Shown: positions 49,233 through 58,056, counted from the first letter of the stretch. The stretch: DNA of 64,000 nucleotides from JBBDKV01 sp040879165 (GCA_040879165.1 JBBDKV010000017.1:49574-113573), one strand, 5' to 3'. The notes: a model not told the origin generated them from the sequence alone. A program made the numbers and translations.

Positions 49233-50396
49233 TCAAACACGCATCAACACTGAATTCTTATGATACTCTTTCCAGGAAAACCAATACTCATCAGAGATGA
49301 CAATTGGCTGCAGATCACTGCGTATCGTTCCAGCTATATACTTTCCGCGCATATTCCAACGCGTTTTACTATCGAGATCCACTAACTCTCCATTCTCTGC
49401 ACTGACACGTATGTTTGTACCTCCTGCCATTTTCTTAAATCCATTAACTGAACCATGATTGCTTACAAGGAAAAAGTTACTGTCCACATTTGTCACTATA
49501 CCTCGTTCTAGCACCTCGCGCTTTAGATAAAAGACGTCTGCATTCACTGTCTTATCAAGAATACCAATAATAGGAGTTCGCGGTGGGAAAGTGTTATCCC
49601 GCTGCTTTTTTGAGAGACCAGGCGTACTATTTGATGCAATAATCTTCTTCCACAGTCCTGGGATGGGTAGTTGAAACTCACGCAGGTCTTTTTTGGTAAC
49701 AGCCACGACAGGCGGGGTAGGATGCATTTTTTTGACGTCATCCCAACGCAATTGCTGGATGGGAATAAGGGTCAACTCATGAGGATGTAATTTCCCAATG
49801 ATTGATTTTCGTGTGGCTTGCTGAAAAAAGGTTGTAGTTTTTCTGTCAGCCACAATCATATTGGCACCTTTGAATGAACCGACAAAAAGTGGACCAATAT
49901 CGCTTACATCAAAAGCAATTACCAAATGACACATGGCGCAGTAGGTGAGAGAGACTAGTGTATCGCCAAACCGATCATTCACGACGTGGTGATGAATAAC
50001 ATAATCCAGCGGATAACATTTAGTAACACCTTCATACTCAACAACAGCTATTTGTGCGTCATCCTCAAGTGGTAATTGCCGTAAGTCTGTTGTGAGGTTC
50101 GGAAAATCCACAGCCGGAAAAGCCGCTTCTTGATGCATTTTATACGTCAACACCAGTGCAAGCGCAGAAAGAGATAGCGGGGCAATAGCCCAGAACGGAA
50201 AGCTCCCTTGCTGTGCAAATACAATAGCGGACCACGCGACAAGTGTCAAAAAGATGATCCAGTTGACAGGTTTGCGCAGAAAATAGTGATAATATTGCCA
50301 AGAAACAGGAACCATTTTTAGAAGAGCCATATAGATTGCTGCCGTCCCAACTAACAATGCAATCAGCGCCAAAAGGTAGAAAACTAGAATTGCCAT
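49233..50396 (-). CDS. DUF3179 membrane protein
   Basis: The protein has 387 residues. Three N-terminal hydrophobic helices (about 2-25, 45-62, 68-86) precede an outer domain. The DUF3179 signature is present: YPLDYVIHHHVVNDRFGDT followed by VSLTYCAMCHLVIAFD with a CxxC, and later AGGTNIRVSAENGELVDLDS plus WNMRGK. The CxxC suggests metal or redox binding, but the family function is unknown. TATGAT ends six bases before the ATG, indicating a leaderless mRNA. Confidence 0.88.
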   Translation of the reverse strand: MAILVFYLLALIALLVGTAAIYMALLKMVPVSWQYYHYFLRKPVNWIIFLTLVAWSAIVFAQQGSFPFWAIAPLSLSALALVLTYKMHQEAAFPAVDFPNLTTDLRQLPLEDDAQIAVVEYEGVTKCYPLDYVIHHHVVNDRFGDTLVSLTYCAMCHLVIAFDVSDIGPLFVGSFKGANMIVADRKTTTFFQQATRKSIIGKLHPHELTLIPIQQLRWDDVKKMHPTPPVVAVTKKDLREFQLPIPGLWKKIIASNSTPGLSKKQRDNTFPPRTPIIGILDKTVNADVFYLKREVLERGIVTNVDSNFFLVSNHGSVNGFKKMAGGTNIRVSAENGELVDLDSKTRWNMRGKYIAGTIRSDLQPIVISDEYWFSWKEYHKNSVLMRV

Positions 50397-50583
50397 GTCA
50401 CCATCATACCAAAAAAGAATTTGTAGGCTAACATCACCATAACTGGGAATGAGCGTACTCGCTATACTGCTTCATCACTTCTTTAGTCACAGATGCTACC
50501 TTACCATCTGCAACAGGCTGGCTATCAATGATCAGGGCTAATTTCTTCCCTAAACAGAAAAATTCTATCACTGTAGATTGCTG

Positions 50584-50667
50584 TGCCGAAGAGAGGACTC
50601 GAACCTCCACGAGAAAAATCTCACACGCTCCTGAAGCGTGCGCGTCTACCAATTCCGCCACTTCGGC
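50584..50667 (-). tRNA. tRNA-Leu (anticodon CAG)
   Basis: Class II tRNA. Acceptor GCCGAAG/CTTCGGC, anticodon loop TTCAGGA (CAG), long variable arm, T-arm GGTTCGAGTCC. No CCA encoded. Its 3' acceptor strand reappears in the tRNA-Leu pseudogene at 45575. Confidence 0.92.
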
Positions 50668-50714
50668 AAGTACGCTGCATCCTTTGGATCAGCAGGGGCA
50701 ATTATATACCAAAC

Positions 50715-51401
50715 TTACGCAAATTTCTGTCGAAAAGCCTCTATAATCACCTGTCTGGATTGAGGCACAGTAAAGTAAGTAGTGTTCAGTGTGAGATCAA
50801 AGACGTTACGCTGCTTGAGATTGCGACTAAAATATTGTTTAACAAAGTCGGCTCGTTCTTTTTCTACCTCCGCAATGACTCGCTTTGCTTTCTTTTCACT
50901 ATGTCCTTCATAATCCATGGCTCGCTGCACCCGCACCTCATAGGGTGCCACAATACTGACATGCAAACCCTTAGCAAATGGTGTAATAAAATTAGAGCCG
51001 CGCCCCAAAATTACACAGTTGCCACGATGCGCATACGAGAGAATAGTCTGCACCAATGCAGTCACATAGTCTTGTTCGTCAACATATTCAACATTCAGTA
51101 TTGAGTGAACAATATCCTCAATTTTAGTTCGACTCTTTTCATCAATTTCTTGAATAACAGCTTTTCTTTTGCGCGTCGAGCGGGCAACAGCCTCAACCAA
51201 CTGTTCATCAACAAACTCATAGCCCAATTTTTTAGCCACTGCCTCAGCAATTGGTGCACCTCCACTACCTGGCTCGCGTGCTACAGTAATAAACGGCTTC
51301 AAAAACGCCTGCTCCGGCTCACTGTCAGACAAAGAAAGGGAAGTTTTAACTGAAAAATATTTGAGTGTTCGGTCAACTAAATGATTGTAGTTGAGTGCCA
51401 T
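50715..51401 (-). CDS. Cytidylate kinase-like protein
   Basis: About 228 residues from MALNYNH at 51401. A P-loop-like segment ITVAREPGSGGAPIAEAVAK replaces the classical Walker A, followed by LGYEFVDEQLVEAVAR and NCVILGRGSNFI. This is the cytidylate-kinase-like family (AAA_26) found in many bacteria with unproven substrates. TATAAT lies nine bases before this ATG, arguing against the longer frame. Confidence 0.85.
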   Translation of the reverse strand: MALNYNHLVDRTLKYFSVKTSLSLSDSEPEQAFLKPFITVAREPGSGGAPIAEAVAKKLGYEFVDEQLVEAVARSTRKRKAVIQEIDEKSRTKIEDIVHSILNVEYVDEQDYVTALVQTILSYAHRGNCVILGRGSNFITPFAKGLHVSIVAPYEVRVQRAMDYEGHSEKKAKRVIAEVEKERADFVKQYFSRNLKQRNVFDLTLNTTYFTVPQSRQVIIEAFRQKFA

Positions 51402-51455
51402 GTTGGGGGTATTATAGCGTGAATTAATAAAAAGGGTAGGGGTGAGCAAAAGTGA

Positions 51456-51461
51456 TATAAT
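51456..51461 (+). promoter_or_regulatory. Extended -10 promoter for tRNA-Arg
   Basis: TGATATAAT (extended -10) lies about 45 bases before the tRNA-Arg gene, the same spacing as at tRNA-Leu(TAA). Confidence 0.6.
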
Positions 51462-51506
51462 ATTAGATCAAGATCTTTGAAAATAGTAGCTGGAAACTAC
51501 AATATG

Positions 51507-51577
51507 CGCCCGTAGCCTAACGGATAGGGCACTTGTCTTCGGAACAAGGCGTGTGGGTTCGATTCCCGCCGGGCGCA
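51507..51577 (+). tRNA. tRNA-Arg (anticodon TCG)
   Basis: Acceptor GCGCCCG/CGGGCGC with A discriminator, anticodon loop CTTCGGA (TCG), T-arm GGTTCGATTCC. No CCA encoded. Confidence 0.93.
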
Positions 51578-51651
51578 CATTTAAATAACTCGTATCAAAA
51601 CAATCTTATTTTGCATTTTGCAATCTAATAGCTACTTTCTCGCAACAAACA

Positions 51652-52290
51652 ATGCCTACTCAACAACCTCCCGCTCAAATATTTGTCATACCCGGCATTA
51701 ATGATGACATCCTGACATTTTTTAGATTGAGCACTTGGTGTATTCGTAAGAAATTTGGTCGCTCACATAATCTTCAAGCAATTTTCTATCCAACTGGCTG
51801 GCTGAAAGAGGATGCTGCCAGTATCATCAATAATATTGACACGCTTTGTCAACGCATCACCGATCAACCTCCCAGAACACAGGTGCACCTGATTGGCTCT
51901 AGTGCTGGGGCAGTAGTGGCTTTGTTGTGTGCCATTCAAGCTCCTCGCGCCGTCACTTCAGTGACAGTTTTTAGCGGCTGGCTGAAAGTGACTCCAGCCC
52001 TTGAATTACTCAATAATCTACCGTACACAAAAATAGTCAAAAAATTTCAAAAAAAATATGCAGGACTTAACGCAAATCAGAAAAAAGCCCTTGGCAAAAA
52101 AACGCTCCTTGTCCAGCCAAAAATTGACACTGTAATACCAGATGAAGTCAGGCACTTGCCCTATTGTCAAGAGGTCGAGCTTCCGTTTATTGAGCATTTT
52201 GGTATCTCAAATCTCGGTCTGTTGTACAGTTATATCTGGCCAGGTAATGAAAAAATTATCGGTCATTCCATCAAAAAAATGGTACAATAG
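51652..52290 (+). CDS. Alpha/beta-hydrolase
   Basis: The hydrolase has 212 residues. IFVIPGINDDILTFFRLSTW is the first strand and oxyanion region, HLIGSSAGAVVALLCAI the nucleophile elbow (Ser near residue 84), PKIDTVIPDE the acid region and FIEHFG the histidine. No signal peptide. Ends just before tRNA-Lys. Substrate unknown. Confidence 0.8.
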   Translation: MPTQQPPAQIFVIPGINDDILTFFRLSTWCIRKKFGRSHNLQAIFYPTGWLKEDAASIINNIDTLCQRITDQPPRTQVHLIGSSAGAVVALLCAIQAPRAVTSVTVFSGWLKVTPALELLNNLPYTKIVKKFQKKYAGLNANQKKALGKKTLLVQPKIDTVIPDEVRHLPYCQEVELPFIEHFGISNLGLLYSYIWPGNEKIIGHSIKKMVQ

Positions 52291-52297
52291 TCGCCTT

Positions 52298-52371
52298 GGG
52301 TCAGTAGCTCAGTCGGTTAGAGCATCTGCCTCTTAAGCAGAGTGTCCTGGGTTCGAGTCCCAGCTGACCCA
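52298..52371 (+). tRNA. tRNA-Lys (anticodon CTT)
   Basis: Acceptor GGGTCAG/CTGACCC with A discriminator, anticodon loop CTCTTAA (CTT), T-arm GGTTCGAGTCC. No CCA encoded. Confidence 0.93.
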
Positions 52372-52409
52372 CTCTCATAAAAACACCATACATGGTGTTT
52401 TTATGAGAG
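52372..52409 (+). terminator. tRNA-Lys terminator hairpin
   Basis: A perfect inverted repeat with 18-base arms (CTCTCATAAAAACACCAT and its complement) around AC, starting at the base after the tRNA. The T-run in the right arm fits termination in both directions. Confidence 0.75.
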
Positions 52410-52555
52410 TTGTGTTATGAAGGAGATCAAGCTTTGGTTCGCGCCGCCAAGCGACTATGCCTTACCTAAACCTATAACTTAGGAAAGCGTACCCGCCAAG
52501 AGAACGCAGTTCTCATGGCAAACACTCTCTGGGGTGTGGCTAGTGCCCGTAGGGT

Positions 52556-52573
52556 GAGTCCCAGCTGACCCAC
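52556..52573 (+). repeat. Ectopic copy of the tRNA-Lys 3' end
   Basis: GAGTCCCAGCTGACCCAC, identical to 52355-52372 in the tRNA gene, about 200 bases downstream, with no other tRNA parts. The sequence between shows no ORF of note. A second terminator follows at 52580-52608. Confidence 0.85.
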
Positions 52574-52579
52574 ATATAC

Positions 52580-52608
52580 AAAATCTAGCCGATCTACTAG
52601 ATTTTTTT
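52580..52608 (+). terminator. Terminator after the ectopic tRNA-Lys 3' copy
   Basis: AAATCTAG and CTAGATTT pair around a short loop and are followed by TTTT. Same order (tRNA 3' end, then terminator) as the intact gene. Confidence 0.7.
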
Positions 52609-52670
52609 GTATTTCTGTGAATCGCAGTATGAACTAAATCAAACTTGTGTGTATTGCCACCCTTATTCCA

Positions 52671-53219
52671 CTACATTTTTGATGCACTCAACTTCCTTCC
52701 CACCAACTGCACAACAGTAGCCGTTAGACAGTCGGTGATTTCGCCATCATCGATCATTTGTAACACAGTATCCAGTGACATGAATTTTTTTTCGACAATA
52801 TATTCATCGTCTTCAGAAACGTCATCCGCACTTACTGAAACGTCTCCAACATGAGCAATAAATACATGGCTTTTCTCAGCAGAACAACTATTCAGCGTGT
52901 AGAAAGCACCAATAGGTTCCGCTGTATCAAGTGTAAGACCAGTTTCTTCAGTAACTTCTCGAAGGGCTGCTTCTAATTGAGTTTCTCCCTCATCAATACC
53001 ACCTCCTGGCAACTCCCAAGACAATTGACCAATCGGGTACCGATATAATTTCACCAGCAGAATCTCGTTCTCTGCATTAACCACTGCTACAAAAGCGCCA
53101 TTAGACCGCTCTACATGGCCATAGATCCCGGTCTTGCCATCTGGTAGTTCAATAGCATCTTCATATACCTTCATCCACTTATTTTTATAAACGATTTGGG
53201 AGTGGAGTGTTTTAAACAT
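52671..53219 (-). CDS. Nudix hydrolase, ADP-ribose pyrophosphatase-like
   Basis: The enzyme has 182 residues. The Nudix box GGGIDEGETQLEAALREVTE then ETGL is intact. Upstream VYEDAIELPDGKTGIYGHVE and ELPGG match the ADP-ribose/NDP-sugar pyrophosphatase subgroup. It probably cleaves ADP-ribose or NDP-sugars to recycle nucleotides. It begins nine bases after the phosphodiesterase gene ends, so they may be co-transcribed. Confidence 0.87.
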   Translation of the reverse strand: MFKTLHSQIVYKNKWMKVYEDAIELPDGKTGIYGHVERSNGAFVAVVNAENEILLVKLYRYPIGQLSWELPGGGIDEGETQLEAALREVTEETGLTLDTAEPIGAFYTLNSCSAEKSHVFIAHVGDVSVSADDVSEDDEYIVEKKFMSLDTVLQMIDDGEITDCLTATVVQLVGRKLSASKM

Positions 53220-53228
53220 TGCGCAGCC

Positions 53229-53720
53229 TCATAGTGAAATTCTCTCTGCCGTTCGTGCCTTGGTGTCAAAAATCACAAAGCTAGCGACTCCAGTTCGATA
53301 CCCACAAATCTCACCAGGATTGATCAAAAACTGGGCATCAGCTTCTTCAACATGGTATGCGTGGTCGTGACCATACACCACTAGATCGTATGATCCCGCC
53401 TGAAAAGCCAACTGCGCAATAGTGGGATAGTGGTTCATGAATACGCTCAATCCACCGATTTCCATATCCAACACATCTCCCGCTAACGTTAAACTCTCTG
53501 CAGCATCCATCTGTCGAGTAATACCCACTTTTTCACCTTCATTATTACCCCAGACAAAATAAACTTCTCCTTGAAATGGTTTTAACATTTCAATTCCTGG
53601 CGGAGCAATCAAGTCGCCAGCGTGCAGCAGCACTTCGCAATCTGCTTCATTTGCTAAATGTACTGCTTTCTTTAAGTTTTCCCAATGGTCATGACTATCG
53701 CTCACAAGTGCTAATTTCAT
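53229..53720 (-). CDS. YfcE/MJ0936-type metallophosphoesterase
   Basis: The enzyme has 163 residues. LALVSDSHDHWENL (D-x-H), LLHAGDLIAPPG (GD), VWGNNEGEKVG (GN), MNHYPT and VVYGHDHAYH (GH) give the full two-metal calcineurin-like site. These enzymes hydrolyse phosphodiesters; the natural substrate is not fixed. A ribosome-binding GGAAGG lies just before the ATG. Confidence 0.9.
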   Translation of the reverse strand: MKLALVSDSHDHWENLKKAVHLANEADCEVLLHAGDLIAPPGIEMLKPFQGEVYFVWGNNEGEKVGITRQMDAAESLTLAGDVLDMEIGGLSVFMNHYPTIAQLAFQAGSYDLVVYGHDHAYHVEEADAQFLINPGEICGYRTGVASFVIFDTKARTAERISL

Positions 53721-53738
53721 AGTACCTTCCTAGAAAAA

Positions 53739-54785
53739 TTACTCACTCTGACTCAACCACTGATCTTCTGATCCGAGCACACGACCCAGTGCTTGCTCTA
53801 GGGCTGAGTACTGACGGGTAGGGGTGCCATCTCCCTTGACAAAACTAAACCCAGAAAATGGACCGGGATCACCGCGGAAAATAAACGGCGTCACCGCCAC
53901 CACTTGCGAATGTGACCAAATGTTTTCGAGGGCGTATTCATAATATTCGTGAAGTCGATATCGTGTCCGCGCGTTATCTTCCCAGCCAGTCTCAGTGATG
54001 TACACGGGAAAATCCTTGTTCGTGTGTTCTTTAAAATAAGCTATCTCAAATTCAAACCCGCGCAGCGAATTTTGCCCAGTGCGGTATGGGTCTGAGCTAA
54101 AACCTGGATTTGGATACGAATGTGAGTTAATGGCATCCATATGCTCAAAAACATCTGGCTGAGCAGCTCTCATTTCTTCAAGATAGGCAAAGGCTTCCCG
54201 AGTAACTGGACCATTGGGAGCCGCTAAATCCATAGCAGCTGGCAACACCACGTAGTTTTTTTGTTCTGAGTGAAGCCACTGGCTGGTAAAGAGAAAGACT
54301 TGAGCATACTCAGCTGGTGCTATTTCATTTTCCCATTCCTTTGCATGGTTCACTTCATTAAATACCATCACGTGCCGATGCTTGGTCGGCCAATCCAACG
54401 CACTCAAAACTTCAATTTGTCGTGTGATATCTCTACGCGTGGGCACAATCCAGGAATCACTGTCAGGATCATATCGTGACGCCAAACGAACGAGCGGAAT
54501 AATCTGCAATTCTCGAGCGTCATCAAAGAACTCTTGCCACTCATCAGCTTTTTCAACATCACTCAAAATAAAGGGAATAGTGACATACTGCCAGGTTTCT
54601 TCGTCACTGCCATGAGAAATCAAAGGCTTAACCTCCTCAAGCTCACCAACATTCATCAAATGCATGCCCATTACTGATGTTCGCTCACTCACCACTGCAG
54701 CAAAAACAGCACTCAGCGCAACACTTGTAAAAAACAAGAAAAGTGCGGTAAATAAAGCTAATTGATATTTTCTAATCATGATCAT
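53739..54785 (-). CDS. Exported clan GH-A glycoside hydrolase-like protein
   Basis: The 348-residue protein has an N-terminal signal/anchor helix (about 8-30) and a TIM-barrel fold. The acid/base Glu appears in VMVFNEVNHAKEW (near 141) and the nucleophile Glu in PVYITETGWED (near 248), the classical NE and TETG strands of clan GH-A. This points to a cell-surface beta-glycanase. Which family and polysaccharide cannot be decided by eye. Confidence 0.78.
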   Translation of the reverse strand: MIMIRKYQLALFTALFLFFTSVALSAVFAAVVSERTSVMGMHLMNVGELEEVKPLISHGSDEETWQYVTIPFILSDVEKADEWQEFFDDARELQIIPLVRLASRYDPDSDSWIVPTRRDITRQIEVLSALDWPTKHRHVMVFNEVNHAKEWENEIAPAEYAQVFLFTSQWLHSEQKNYVVLPAAMDLAAPNGPVTREAFAYLEEMRAAQPDVFEHMDAINSHSYPNPGFSSDPYRTGQNSLRGFEFEIAYFKEHTNKDFPVYITETGWEDNARTRYRLHEYYEYALENIWSHSQVVAVTPFIFRGDPGPFSGFSFVKGDGTPTRQYSALEQALGRVLGSEDQWLSQSE

Positions 54786-54890
54786 AGATTAGCATGTTTG
54801 CATCTTTTTGTCCAGATATAGACCCAAATAAATACCAATTTTTTTACATACTTATTACGTCAAAATTTGCACTTCTACAGCTGTATCTGT

Positions 54891-55635
54891 TATACTCGGG
54901 ATCACACTTATGAAAGCATTGCTTTCGACGCTGATTTGGCTTGGAGCCACTACTGGTTTTATTTTGTCTTGCATCGCCTATACACAAGGGTTGATCGTCA
55001 TTCCTGAGAGAACTGAGCCTATTGCACAAGATCTTGAAGATCGAGTACAAATTGCCAATGCCCAAGTTGCGGGTGCCACTACTACTGATTCAGTTACTTC
55101 AGATACAATTGAAACCACTACTATTATCCCTGGAGACGCTCGAGTGGCATTGGTTCATAACTTTCTCGAAAGATATAACTCGCCATTATTAAATGAGGAA
55201 AATTTTGCCAACACGCTGGTTGAAATTGCCGACGAGCATGAAATCGATTTTCGACTACTGCCTTCAATTGCCATGCAAGAAAGCACTCTGTGTAAAGCTA
55301 CTCCAGAAAATTCGTATAATTGTCTAGGACTGGGAGTGCACTCCCAGGGAACTTGGCGATTTGAAAGCTATGAGGATAACTTCAAAGCAGCTGCACGCAT
55401 CCTGAAGGAAAACTATATTGACATCGGACTGACCACCCCTGAACAAATCATGCGTAAATACACCCCAAGCAGCAACGGTTCATGGGCTGCCAGCGTCAAT
55501 CAATGGATGGCTGAAATGCGTTATGACGATCGCCAAATGGGTAGAACGATGCGAGAAGACGCCAATCTTCTCGAGTTCACCGCCACTACTTCGTCAGAAA
55601 CAAAGGCGTCAGCAATTGATGAGGAAACTGAATAA
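54891..55635 (+). CDS. Membrane-anchored lysozyme-like/glucosaminidase-domain protein
   Basis: The coding part starts at the ATG at 54910, shortly after TATACT (54891-54896). The 241 residues begin with a membrane helix (about 4-26). An outer linker follows, then a lysozyme-like fold: DFRLLPSIAMQESTLCKATP with the likely catalytic Glu, NSYNCLGLGVHSQGTWRFES, YEDNFKAAARILKENY. This is the pattern of peptidoglycan-cleaving glucosaminidases. It probably works in wall remodelling. Confidence 0.78.
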
Positions 55636-55667
55636 AATATGTATTATTTGATATATTTTGATAACTA

Positions 55668-55696
55668 TTGACAAACTTATAATAAATTGATATAGT
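55668..55696 (+). promoter_or_regulatory. Strong consensus promoter of a candidate small RNA
   Basis: TTGACA (55668-55673), exactly 17 bases, TATAGT (55691-55696), preceded by a very AT-rich stretch resembling an UP element. It is the best sigma-70-type promoter in the window, and no ORF follows it on the plus strand. Confidence 0.85.
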
Positions 55697-55702
55697 ACGA
55701 TC

Positions 55703-55782
55703 ACCTCAGAAGGTCATTTCCTCACCGGAATGTCGTTCTGAGACAAAAGACCCGCAAGGCATCACCGCCAAGCGGGTTTTTT
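55703..55782 (+). ncRNA. Candidate ~80-nt small RNA
   Basis: Between the consensus promoter and a terminator (ACCCGC/GCGGGT then six T, 55750-55782) lies a stem CTCAGAA/TTCTGAG (55705-55711 with 55736-55742) enclosing a smaller stem CATTTCC/GGAATG around a TCACC loop. No ribosome-binding site or ORF of any length is seen. It does not match tRNA, tmRNA, 6S or SRP RNA as I know them. Confidence 0.6.
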
Positions 55783-55861
55783 CGTGTCAGTATGTTCAGA
55801 ACATCAACTAGTTCTGGCCAATGCAAGCCATTTGCGAAAGTACCAGGCAGGCTGCATCGTT

Positions 55862-56473
55862 TCAAAAAATGTATATGGCGTACAGTGCCCCACCAATGAG
55901 TGCCGCAAAGACGCAGACAAGCCCTATTATCAACACTAGTTTACGTCGGGTGTCCGCTGGTGCGGGAGTATCTGGATACGCAGCAGTAGAAGTGTTCAAA
56001 TCAGCTGCGGCGCTCGATTGTGGTGAAAGCTCAGCCTGCTTTGTGGCCATAGTTTTGGGAGTGACCGTTGGTAAGCGCGACTGGAGGGCTTGTGTTGCTG
56101 CCTGCGAATCAACCAGCTGTGCAGCAGGCTGAGCCAATGCCTCATCGGGAGATTGTTCGGAAATCTTGAGTGCATCTGTGGTTTGCCCTACCGACACCTC
56201 TTGCATCGAGGTAACGTGAGGAGCAGGATCTCTGTCATCGCCTGGAGTTGGCGCTGCTTTTTGAGCTCCTGCAGTTTTTTCACTTCTCTTGGGCAATACT
56301 GTTTGTGCCGTGACACCACGCACAAATGGCTGCTGCTGAGCTTGGGTGCTCATGCTTTGTTTAATGTCTTCAGCTTGCCAGCCAGCTTGATGCAGTTGTT
56401 CCTTGATATCAGCTTCAGAAACATTGGCAGCGCGAAGGGTCTGAACATACTCAATCAAGGCAGGAGTGATCAT
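55862..56473 (-). CDS. C-terminally membrane-anchored protein
   Basis: The protein has 203 residues. The N-terminal ~40 form a small helical domain (ALIEYVQTLRAANVSEADIK then EQLHQAGWQ), a unit I associate with CPR membrane proteins. A long Ala/Pro/Thr/Gln-rich disordered region follows, then one membrane helix near the C-terminus (KLVLIIGLVCVFAALIGGAL). The head is therefore cytoplasmic. TATCAT ends six bases before the ATG, indicating a leaderless mRNA. Function unknown. Confidence 0.65.
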   Translation of the reverse strand: MITPALIEYVQTLRAANVSEADIKEQLHQAGWQAEDIKQSMSTQAQQQPFVRGVTAQTVLPKRSEKTAGAQKAAPTPGDDRDPAPHVTSMQEVSVGQTTDALKISEQSPDEALAQPAAQLVDSQAATQALQSRLPTVTPKTMATKQAELSPQSSAAADLNTSTAAYPDTPAPADTRRKLVLIIGLVCVFAALIGGALYAIYIF

Positions 56474-56629
56474 AAAACCATGATACCAAGTTTTTTAATC
56501 TGATGCTAGTAAAAACTCGAGATTCGCACTTGTAATGAGACAGAAAATGTGTCGAAATACCGACTTGTGCGCTTTCAGTGCGAGAAATAGTATTTTGTGG
56601 AGACCGTTCAAAAACGGTCACCTTTTTTG

Positions 56630-56715
56630 TGCCGAGGACAGGAATCGAACCTGCACGCTCTCAACGAGCACTGGATTCTAAGTCCAGCCTGTCTACCAGT
56701 TCCAGCACCTCGGCT
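56630..56715 (-). tRNA. tRNA-Leu (anticodon TAG)
   Basis: Class II tRNA. Acceptor GCCGAGG/CCTCGGC with A discriminator, anticodon loop CTTAGAA (TAG), long variable arm, T-arm GGTTCGATTCC. No CCA encoded. It is the fourth intact Leu gene in the window. Confidence 0.92.
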
Positions 56716-56783
56716 TTCGTGAAATACCTGTCAACAAATCTTCACGTCACGCTACTCACCGTGATATTGTACACTAGAGCAGT

Positions 56784-57281
56784 ATGTTAACTGAAGACAA
56801 AGAGCACCAAGCTGATTTACCGCAAAAAAATCCTCAACACCCGGGATACACTTCGCTGAGCGCGCCCGCTTGGAAACATTGGCTGTACAAACTCGAGCAC
56901 TTCGGCACACTAATCTGGCAAAAAACCTTAATTGTATTATTATTGTTTGATAGTGCGCACGGATTATACGCCTCTTTTACTTTTTTATTTTTTCGGTACC
57001 CTGAGTTTGATATAAAATTACAGCAGAGTGCCATCTCGCCTGAAGAAGTTCGCTTGGTAATTGCCCAGGCAATTGGTACCATGATCGCTACTCTGATTGG
57101 ATTTGCACTGGCCATACGCTTGTCTAAGGAACAAGAAAAAGCAATTCGCTACATAGAGCTTGCCATTGGTACATCGGTTATTATCTGGCATGACGAGTTT
57201 GTCAGTTATTTACAGAACTATGACTATTCGAAACTGATTGAGGCAATTCAATACGTATTTGGCCTGCCGCCATTATGGTAA
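56784..57281 (+). CDS. Membrane protein of unknown function
   Basis: The protein has 165 residues: a charged N-terminus, a hydrophobic segment near 44-72, another near 95-115, and a short C-terminal tail. No family recognised. TACACT ends eight bases before the ATG. It stands upstream of the metallopeptidase gene, which has its own promoter. Confidence 0.6.
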   Translation: MLTEDKEHQADLPQKNPQHPGYTSLSAPAWKHWLYKLEHFGTLIWQKTLIVLLLFDSAHGLYASFTFLFFRYPEFDIKLQQSAISPEEVRLVIAQAIGTMIATLIGFALAIRLSKEQEKAIRYIELAIGTSVIIWHDEFVSYLQNYDYSKLIEAIQYVFGLPPLW

Positions 57282-57300
57282 CCTGTGCCGCTGAGCATGG

Positions 57301-58056
57301 TATAACAAGACTGTGAACAGACTCGATTACATTCACCGCACCCATCCTAGAGCAAAACGCTTGTCAGTTAAAATTGATCAAGCGGGAAAAGTGGTTGTCG
57401 TAACCCCACGATTCACACCAGGCTGGCTCATCAAAAAATTTGTTACTGATAATCAAGAGTGGATTGCAGCCCATCAACAAAAGCTCAGTTCTTCTAGATC
57501 AGCCCTATTAGATACTCCATCCACGCTGTTACTGTTCGGAAAAAAATATCAAGCACACGTTCGATATCTTGCTCAACAAGCACCGGGTGTGTACACCCAA
57601 GCCGACCAACTAGTCATCAATCCCTTTGATCCAAAGACTAACTCCTTGAAAGATTGCAGTCAGCAGTTGACTCGATTTTTAAAAAAAAGTGCTCGAAGAT
57701 ACATCGAACCGCAATCACTACAGCTTGCTGAAAAAATGTCGCTCAATGTTTCAAAAATCCAATTTAGAGCACAAAAAAGTCGCTGGGGCAGCTGCAGTCA
57801 CACAGGTACTTTGAGTTTTAATTGGCGGCTCGTACACTGCCCTGTAGAAATTATTAACTACGTTGTTATCCACGAGCTCGCTCACCTTGTTCATTTTGAT
57901 CATTCAAGAGCCTTCTGGACCTTAGTTGCACAACACGATCCAGCATACCAACAAAATCGAGGATGGCTGAAAAAACACGGCGGTGTTATTTTAAGCTTGC
58001 AGGACTCATTAATTATTACTAACCAAAACCAACAATCTGCTATACTTACCTCATGA
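57301..58056 (+). CDS. YgjP/SprT-like M48-type metallopeptidase
   Basis: The coding part starts at the GTG at 57313; TATAAC (57301-57306) ends six bases before it. The 247 residues show the YgjP-like pattern: KSRWGSCSHTGTLSFNWRLV, then VVIHELAHLVHFDHSRAFW with the HExxH zinc site and a third His. A zinc metalloprotease, probably soluble. The next small gene overlaps its stop by four bases. Confidence 0.88.
   Translation, partial: YNKTVNRLDYIHRTHPRAKRLSVKIDQAGKVVVVTPRFTPGWLIKKFVTDNQEWIAAHQQKLSSSRSALLDTPSTLLLFGKKYQAHVRYLAQQAPGVYTQADQLVINPFDPKTNSLKDCSQQLTRFLKKSARRYIEPQSLQLAEKMSLNVSKIQFRAQKSRWGSCSHTGTLSFNWRLVHCPVEIINYVVIHELAHLVHFDHSRAFWTLVAQHDPAYQQNRGWLKKHGGVILSLQDSLIITNQNQQSAILTS

Noticed and set aside
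50434..50661. 75-codon minus-strand ORF
   Set aside because: Its N-terminal half is the tRNA-Leu(CAG) gene. The remaining ~35 codons (IIDSQPVADGKVASVTKEVM) have no start or family I can support.
55703..55782. SRP or 6S RNA as identity of the small RNA
   Set aside because: The conserved SRP apical loop and the 6S long open-bubble helix are both absent and the length is too short for 6S.
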